Positions 6,086 to 10,335 of a DNA stretch of 10,335 nucleotides are shown here, piece by piece; position 1 is the first letter of the stretch; each line of letters starts with the position of its first letter. Made by a program: the position numbers and the translations under genes. The notes under the pieces are model-generated. The model saw only the letters and a list, made by a program, of their open reading frames with translations, was not told the DNA's origin and did not search any database. Origin of the DNA: Trueperella sp. (lineage in GTDB: Bacteria; Actinomycetota; Actinomycetes; Actinomycetales; Actinomycetaceae). Location of the stretch: positions 1-10,335 of the forward strand of contig JAAYGH010000072.1 of assembly GCA_012727825.1 (NCBI GenBank), read 5' to 3'.

Positions 6086-6364
6086 ATGCCAGACTTTAGT
6101 TGTGTTTGAAGTATCCGGCGTCAGCGTCAAGAAGGGAACCGGATGCCCCATTAGGACGCCGTTGATTTGTGGAACGGTGAAAATTACTTGGTAGGTGAGC
6201 CCTGCACCTAGGTCTTCAGGCTCGGTTTTGCTCACGCTTACCGAGAGCTCGTCGAGCTAAGTGAAGGTACCGCCGAATGGGGCGGGCAGGGGTTCTCTTC
6301 CCGCATCGCGAAGCTCGTTGAGGATCACGCCGGGCCAAGATCGTGACCGAGTAAACGAAGATTT
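6086..6364 (-). pseudogene. Unidentified minus-strand gene relic with in-frame TAG
   Basis: The minus-strand frame is open from 6364 to TAG 6259-6257 and then onward past 6086. Before the stop it reads V-I-L-N-E-L-R-D-A-G-R-E-P-L-P-A-P-F, and after it L-D-E-L-S-V-S-V-S-K. It continues with T-Y-Q-V-I-F-T-V-P-Q-I-N-G-V and P-F-L-T-L-T-P-D-T-S, a beta-strand-like pattern. Third codon positions are GC-rich, as in expressed genes of this genome, which argues for past coding. I recognise no family; structural (tail-like or surface) beta domains would fit but that is a guess. No ribosome binding site precedes the possible GTG at 6328. Otherwise the 5983-6403 gap holds only the repeat and the tRNA promoter. 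Confidence 0.35.
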
Positions 6365-6387
6365 TTAGCGGATCTGCCCTCAGTGTT

Positions 6388-6396
6388 TGCTAGAAT
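6388..6396 (+). promoter_or_regulatory. tRNA-Ala promoter, extended -10
   Basis: TGCTAGAAT is an extended -10 (TG-n-TAGAAT, five of six bases match TATAAT). It ends seven bases before the first base of the tRNA. No clear -35 is present at 16-18 bp. Confidence 0.6.
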
Positions 6397-6403
6397 CTTT
6401 GGC

Positions 6404-6476
6404 GGGGCTATGGCGCAGTTGGTAGCGCGCTTCGTTCGCAATGAAGAGGTCGCGGGTTCGAATCCCACTAGCTCCA
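6404..6476 (+). tRNA. tRNA-Ala (anticodon CGC)
   Basis: The 73-base cloverleaf folds as follows: acceptor 6404-6410 with 6469-6475, D stem GCGC with GCGC, anticodon stem CTTCG with TGAAG around T-T-C-G-C-A-A, and T arm at 6452-6468 with the T-T-C-G-A-A-T loop. Anticodon CGC (6437-6439) reads GCG. The acceptor carries the G3-U70 wobble (6406 with 6473), the main alanine identity element, and the discriminator is A6476. CCA is not encoded. The T stem has one C-A mismatch (6453 with 6467). A strong promoter element and a terminator flank it, so it is a single-gene transcript. Confidence 0.95.
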
Positions 6477-6483
6477 CAATGTG

Positions 6484-6529
6484 AAACCGCTGGTTATTTC
6501 AGGAAAACTGGAATAACCAGCGGTTTTTT
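6484..6529 (+). terminator. Intrinsic terminator of tRNA-Ala
   Basis: A perfect 15-bp stem (6484-6498 with 6512-6526) surrounds a 13-base loop and ends in six T residues (6524-6529). It lies eight bases after the tRNA and separates it from the helicase gene. Confidence 0.9.
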
Positions 6530-6583
6530 GTGAGTCTTACGAGATAGCATAACCATGCTTTGATCTTTTCAGCTGGAGTGTCA

Positions 6584-8773
6584 ATGGTGACAAATAAAAA
6601 CTTGATTCTCACGGACGAGTTTAAAACTGCGTTGGAGCATTTGGAATCGGGAAAACACATATTTTTGACCGGTAAGGCAGGCACCGGTAAGTCGACGTTG
6701 ATCAAGTACTTCATGGATCGAACTGAACGGAACGTGGTGGTTGCTGCCCCAACGGGTATCGCCGCCTTGAATGTTGATGGTTACACGATTCATCGCCTCT
6801 TTTCACTGCGGCCCGGCATAACGGTTGAGGATATCCAAGGGAGAAATTACTTTCCGCGCCAATTTTACGAAGTTCTAAAGACCCTAGACACGTTGATTAT
6901 CGACGAGGCTTCCATGGTCCGGGCCGATCTCTTCGATGTCTTGAGTGCCTCCTTGCGAAGGTTCGGGCCAAAACCCTGGGAGCCATTCGGAGGAGTTCAG
7001 ATCGTATTGGTCGGTGACTTGTACCAGTTACCGCCGGTTGTGGTGGAGTCCGAGCAGGACTACTTCAGCACAAGGTACGCGTCGCCATACTTCTTTTCGT
7101 CTGACGAATATGCGGCGAACGATTTCACACAAATCCAATTGACGAGAGTCTTTCGGCAGACCGGGGATACTGAGCTCACTGATATTTTGAACGCGATTCG
7201 CGAGGGTACGATCGACGAAGCCTCCCGTGAGCTCCTCAACACTCGCACTCGGACGGACTTCAAGCCAAGCGACGATCAGTTTTGGTTGACTCTCACCACG
7301 ACGAACCGGATAGCCTCCGCGCGAAACCGCGCCGCCCTGAATCAGCTGTCTGGTGATGAATCTATATGGCGTGGTGAAATCACAGGAGAAGTCGACGCCG
7401 CAGATTTGGCGACCGACGAGGAACTGCGGTATAAAATTGGCGCGCAAGTGATGCTGCTAACTAACGATCCGGCAAACCAATACGTGAACGGCACACTCGG
7501 CGTCATCACCGCTATTAAGAAAAATTCTAGGGACGAACCTCAGGTTACGATCTGGACCCGCGATGATCGCGAAGTTGAAGTCGGTCTGCACACGTGGGAA
7601 TCCACGCGTCCGATTATGCAGGGCGGACGAATCGTGCGCGAAGTGATTGGGACGTTCAGGCAGTTACCGTTCCGATTGGCATGGGCTATTACCATTCACA
7701 AAAGCCAAGGTCAGACTCTTGATCGTCTTATCGTCGACCTTTCTGGTGGAACTTTTGCGTACGGGCAACTTTATGTTGCTTTGAGCCGGTGTACCTCCAT
7801 GGCAGGGCTCATTCTGCAACGCGACGTCCTGCCTAAGGACCTGAAAACCGATCAACGCATCAGACGATTTCTCACCACGCAGGTATCTGATGAGATAGAG
7901 GGCTACGCCTATTTTGGATTTTGTTCCGCGGGCAACGTGGGCCGCCAAACGCGACCCAGGCCGGTTGAGATTGCAGCCGTAACCAGCGATGGACGTGAAG
8001 TCCACACTTTGGTCAATCCAGAATCGGACCTCTACAACTCCCGGTCCGATTATGAAATTGAGGCTAAGGATGTACTTCCTGCTCCGCGTCTAGCTGAGGC
8101 TTGGCCTGCGTTGCTCGATCGTCTCGAGGGTTTGGTTCCGGTAGGTATAGACATCGATAGAGAGTTGGGATACATCGATTTTGAACTCAAACGAAATGGA
8201 ATTGTTTCATCAATGCCATTGGGTATCTCAATTCCTACGAGTGGGAGCAAGCGGAACGAGCGGATATCGTTGGCGGGTCCCACAGCTTTGGAGCGTGCAC
8301 GAGCAGTGGCTCGAATTGCTGAGCGAATCACCCTCGATGACAACCAAACGGAGGCTTTCCCTGAACCGGATCGGCCTGGCTATCTCCTGCCACGCGGTAC
8401 GGATCCGGAAGATATCCAGGTGCTTGGTGTCACACAGGACGGTGATCTCGGTCGGTTCCGTGAGCTTGCAGTAGCCCGGGTGTCGGCGGCGGTTACTGAC
8501 ACCTCACTTGACGAAGTGTTGAGGCCCGAGGCCAGAATATGTTTTACAGGAACGGTCTTAGACTCCAACGGTGAGTCGGTGGATCGTAAGAAAATGGAAA
8601 AACTGGCCGTGAAGCATGGTTTCCATATCGCCAATAATGTGTCCAAGACTCGTTGCGATGTATTGGTCACCGCCGAGCAGGGGAGTCAATCGAGTAAAGC
8701 CCGAAAGGCAATGAACTGGGGTAAGCCCATAGTTTTAGCTACCGATTTTTTAGCTTGGTGCGCAGACAAATAG
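6584..8773 (+). CDS. Superfamily 1 DNA helicase with degenerate exonuclease domain and C-terminal BRCT
   Basis: The 729-residue protein starts with a complete PIF1/RecD2-like SF1 helicase core. Walker A is G-K-A-G-T-G-K-S-T at 30-38, motif Ia A-A-P-T-G-I-A-A-L-N at 54-63, and Walker B D-E-A-S at 107-110. Motif III is G-D-L-Y-Q-L-P-P at 144-151, motif V I-H-K-S-Q-G-Q-T at 371-378, and motif VI V-A-L-S-R at 398-402. Such enzymes unwind DNA 5' to 3' with ATP. Residues about 441-582 align by eye with the neighbouring DEDDh exonuclease but have lost its catalytic residues. Residues about 649-727 form a full BRCT domain (I-C-F-T-G-T, W725). ATG 6584 was chosen for GGAG at 6575-6578, five bases upstream. 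A TTG at 6560 has no such site. The shared domain order with the exonuclease gene suggests a common DNA-repair role (inference). Confidence 0.9.
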   Translation: MVTNKNLILTDEFKTALEHLESGKHIFLTGKAGTGKSTLIKYFMDRTERNVVVAAPTGIAALNVDGYTIHRLFSLRPGITVEDIQGRNYFPRQFYEVLKTLDTLIIDEASMVRADLFDVLSASLRRFGPKPWEPFGGVQIVLVGDLYQLPPVVVESEQDYFSTRYASPYFFSSDEYAANDFTQIQLTRVFRQTGDTELTDILNAIREGTIDEASRELLNTRTRTDFKPSDDQFWLTLTTTNRIASARNRAALNQLSGDESIWRGEITGEVDAADLATDEELRYKIGAQVMLLTNDPANQYVNGTLGVITAIKKNSRDEPQVTIWTRDDREVEVGLHTWESTRPIMQGGRIVREVIGTFRQLPFRLAWAITIHKSQGQTLDRLIVDLSGGTFAYGQLYVALSRCTSMAGLILQRDVLPKDLKTDQRIRRFLTTQVSDEIEGYAYFGFCSAGNVGRQTRPRPVEIAAVTSDGREVHTLVNPESDLYNSRSDYEIEAKDVLPAPRLAEAWPALLDRLEGLVPVGIDIDRELGYIDFELKRNGIVSSMPLGISIPTSGSKRNERISLAGPTALERARAVARIAERITLDDNQTEAFPEPDRPGYLLPRGTDPEDIQVLGVTQDGDLGRFRELAVARVSAAVTDTSLDEVLRPEARICFTGTVLDSNGESVDRKKMEKLAVKHGFHIANNVSKTRCDVLVTAEQGSQSSKARKAMNWGKPIVLATDFLAWCADK

Positions 8774-8800
8774 AAATACCCAGCACGAGAATCGACACGG

Positions 8801-8815
8801 GAAATCTAAGATTTC
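8801..8815 (+). other. Short A/T-rich palindrome after the helicase gene
   Basis: GAAATCT and AGATTTC are perfect inverted copies around a single A, 27 bp after the helicase stop. A stem of six or seven weak pairs without a T-run makes a poor terminator. It may instead be a protein-binding site upstream of the U32 gene. Confidence 0.3.
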
Positions 8816-8896
8816 TGTTCTAGACACTGTCTGAGAGTTCGTGGCAGTCGTGCGAACCAAGGGACCATTAGGTACGGTCACCTCCAACCGGGCGAG

Positions 8897-8902
8897 TACA
8901 AT
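8897..8902 (+). promoter_or_regulatory. Candidate -10 element of the U32 gene
   Basis: TACAAT (5 of 6 consensus bases) ends six bases before GTG 8909, placing the transcription start at or next to the start codon. There is no Shine-Dalgarno in between, so a leaderless mRNA is likely. Confidence 0.5.
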
Positions 8903-8908
8903 GCCTGT

Positions 8909-10261
8909 GTGATGGAACGATTTGCAGGCGTGCGCCGCCGGACGAAACCGGAGGTTCTCGCCCCCGCGGGTAGCCTCGACACCCTAAAAACCGCCGTCGA
9001 CTTCGGCGCCGACGCAGTATATTTCGGAGGTCAAGCCTTCGGGATGCGCACGGCCCCCAAGAACTTCACCCTCGATCAGATTGAGGAAGCGAAGACCTAC
9101 GCCCATGCCCGTGGCGCCCGCGTCTTCGTCACCTGCAACATCCTGCCGTCGTCCGCCGATGTGCCTTCCATGAATGAGTACATGGCCCAGCTGGGCGACA
9201 TCGGCGTGGATGCGCTGATCGTGTCAGATATCGGCGTGCTGATGGCTGCCCGTGAGGTCGCGCCAAGCACAGAGATTCACATATCGACGCAGGCCGGCGT
9301 GACCAATTATCAGGCCGCCAATGCCCTCGCACAGCTTGGGGCTTCGCGGATTGTCCTAGCCCGCGAGTTGAGTCTGGCTGACATCCGTGAACTGCGCGCC
9401 AATATCCCTGCAGATCTCGAGATCGAAGCATTCGTTCACGGTTCCATGTGCATGGCGTTCTCTGGCCGTTGCCTCATCTCCCAGCACACCGTTGGACGCG
9501 ACGCCAACAAGGGCGATTGCTCCCAGCCCTGCCGCTACAAGTATCACGTGGTCGAGCAGCGCCGCCCCAACGAATTCATCCCGGTTGAGATCACTGATGA
9601 GGGAACATTCCTTTTCAACTCCAACGACATGAACACCATCGAGCACGTGGACGAGATCCTCGATGCGGGCGTGACCAGCCTGAAGATCGAGGGGCGTGCG
9701 AAGAGCGCCTACTACGTGGCAGCTATGGCCAATGCTTATAAGACGGCCGTCAACGAGTACATGGTCCAGCGCGGGTTTGAAGACGAGCATGGAGGCAACC
9801 TGCGGCCTTTTCACGACCAGGTGCATATTCCCGACGACGAGCCCCGCCCTGCGACGTCGGTCCAATTTTCACCGTGGCTGGCTCACGAGCCGAACAAGGT
9901 CACGCATCGCACCTATTCCACTGGATTTTACTACCCGGAAACACCTGCGAGCGAGGAGATTAAGGTTGGCGGCTACATCAACGAGTGGCTACTCGTCGGT
10001 ATCGTCGACGATTACGATGTGGATGCGAAGCGCCTTTATCTCCATGCGAAGAACAAGATCACACCTGGCTCTGAGATTGAGTTTCTGTTCCCAGGGGAGC
10101 CGCCCGTCGCGTACGTGGTGCCATCCGGCGGAATCCTTGATGATGCCGGTGATCAGGTGAGCGAGATTAACCACCCGGCGAGGCAATTCTCGATCCCGTG
10201 CCCGCGTGCGATTCCCGCAGGCGCGATGATTCGTGCTCGCAATCCGCGCCACCGGGGCTGA
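8909..10261 (+). CDS. U32 family protein, TrhP/YegQ type (tRNA uridine 5-hydroxylation)
   Basis: The 450-residue protein is a full-length U32 family member, close to E. coli YegQ/TrhP in length. The N-terminal barrel starts P-E-V-L-A-P-A-G-S (14-22), with D-A-V-Y-F-G-G at 35-41. The family signature E-A-F-V-H-G-S-M-C-M-A-F-S-G-R-C lies at 173-188. C181, C188, C204 and C208 (G-D-C-S-Q-P-C) are likely iron-sulfur ligands. D-M-N-T-I and L-K-I-E-G-R-A-K-S-A-Y-Y-V follow, then a C-terminal beta domain. TrhP proteins form 5-hydroxyuridine at position 34 of some tRNAs, using prephenate as hydroxyl source. Older annotations say collagenase-like peptidase. GTG 8909 or ATG 8912 starts it; both fit a leaderless transcript from TACAAT. 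It does not overlap the helicase and appears to have its own promoter. Confidence 0.9.
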   Translation: MMERFAGVRRRTKPEVLAPAGSLDTLKTAVDFGADAVYFGGQAFGMRTAPKNFTLDQIEEAKTYAHARGARVFVTCNILPSSADVPSMNEYMAQLGDIGVDALIVSDIGVLMAAREVAPSTEIHISTQAGVTNYQAANALAQLGASRIVLARELSLADIRELRANIPADLEIEAFVHGSMCMAFSGRCLISQHTVGRDANKGDCSQPCRYKYHVVEQRRPNEFIPVEITDEGTFLFNSNDMNTIEHVDEILDAGVTSLKIEGRAKSAYYVAAMANAYKTAVNEYMVQRGFEDEHGGNLRPFHDQVHIPDDEPRPATSVQFSPWLAHEPNKVTHRTYSTGFYYPETPASEEIKVGGYINEWLLVGIVDDYDVDAKRLYLHAKNKITPGSEIEFLFPGEPPVAYVVPSGGILDDAGDQVSEINHPARQFSIPCPRAIPAGAMIRARNPRHRG

Positions 10262-10300
10262 ATTCCAGCAACGCTACAACGTGCTCGTTACATCTGGAAT
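10262..10300 (+). other. Inverted repeat at the U32 gene end, possible two-way terminator
   Basis: ATTCCAG (10262-10268) and CTGGAAT (10294-10300) are perfect inverted copies, with AACG and CGTT inner arms (10270-10273, 10286-10289). It starts right after the U32 stop. No T-run is present on either side. Confidence 0.3.
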
Positions 10301-10335
10301 GCGAACGCCGCCGCGAGCGCTCCGCACCCGTTAAA
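10288..10335 (-). CDS. Possible C-terminus of a convergent gene (partial)
   Basis: The minus-strand frame is open from the window edge to TAA at 10290-10288 and encodes F-N-G-C-G-A-L-A-A-A-F-A-F-Q-M with mostly G/C third bases. It looks like the hydrophobic end of a membrane protein. Only 15 codons are visible, so this may be chance. Confidence 0.25.
   Translation of the reverse strand, partial: FNGCGALAAAFAFQM

Noticed and set aside
5614..6259. Amber recoding (TAG read as sense) as an explanation for two in-frame TAGs
   Set aside because: glp, the cyclo-ligase and the helicase all end properly at TAG, so TAG acts as a normal stop here. Nonsense decay or error is simpler.
6404..6476. tRNA-Ala as an attachment site of an integrated element
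   Set aside because: I saw no second copy of the tRNA 3' end in the window, and no integrase gene. The relics lie on the 5' side, not the usual 3' side.
6560..6583. TTG 6560 as helicase start
   Set aside because: It has no Shine-Dalgarno, while ATG 6584 has GGAG at ideal distance; the extra eight residues add no motif.
9356..9865. 169-codon minus-strand frame within the U32 gene
   Set aside because: It is antisense to the Fe-S signature region of a well-conserved gene, and high GC content produces such frames.
1..10335. CRISPR array, toxin-antitoxin pair or riboswitch
   Set aside because: No regularly spaced repeats, no paired small genes with shared regulation, and no recognisable aptamer-like leader were found by reading the window.

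Overview
The window looks like chromosomal DNA of a high-GC Gram-positive actinobacterium, possibly Actinomycetaceae-like. The genus is an inference. Three things support this: the MoeA-like Glp plus Glr-type membrane protein pair typical of actinobacterial division loci, several genes with the -10/six-base/start layout of leaderless transcripts, and high-GC codon use in the housekeeping genes.

Left part (1-4038), chromosomal backbone. The 3' end of an unidentified plus-strand gene runs to 115. Two minus-strand genes follow: a CpaB/RcpC-type SAF-domain membrane protein, and 5-formyltetrahydrofolate cyclo-ligase. Divergent from these are glp (a MoeA-family protein that in Corynebacterium glutamicum is a divisome factor) and, 184 bp further on, a three-helix membrane protein resembling its receptor Glr.

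Middle part (4039-6403), an accessory patch with many relics. It holds an internally deleted IS3-family insertion sequence (orfA start fused to a piece of orfB, minus strand), short protein-like ORF fragments, and a DnaQ-type DEDDh exonuclease-BRCT-zinc-finger gene. The exonuclease gene is interrupted by an in-frame TAG inside its BRCT domain. A further minus-strand relic has its own in-frame TAG.

Right part (6388-10335). A tRNA-Ala(CGC) with promoter and strong terminator is followed by a 729-residue superfamily 1 helicase (PIF1/RecD2 style). Aligned by eye, its C-terminal half is a degenerate DEDDh exonuclease fold with all five catalytic residues replaced, followed by a BRCT domain. The helicase therefore repeats the domain order of the nearby exonuclease gene, with a dead nuclease. 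Then comes a complete TrhP/YegQ-type U32 family gene (tRNA uridine 5-hydroxylation) that appears leaderless, and at the right edge perhaps the 3' end of a convergent gene.

The most unusual content is this pair: an active-looking DEDDh-BRCT exonuclease, now nonsense-interrupted, and a helicase-pseudonuclease-BRCT fusion. A shared role in DNA repair or replication is plausible but inferred.
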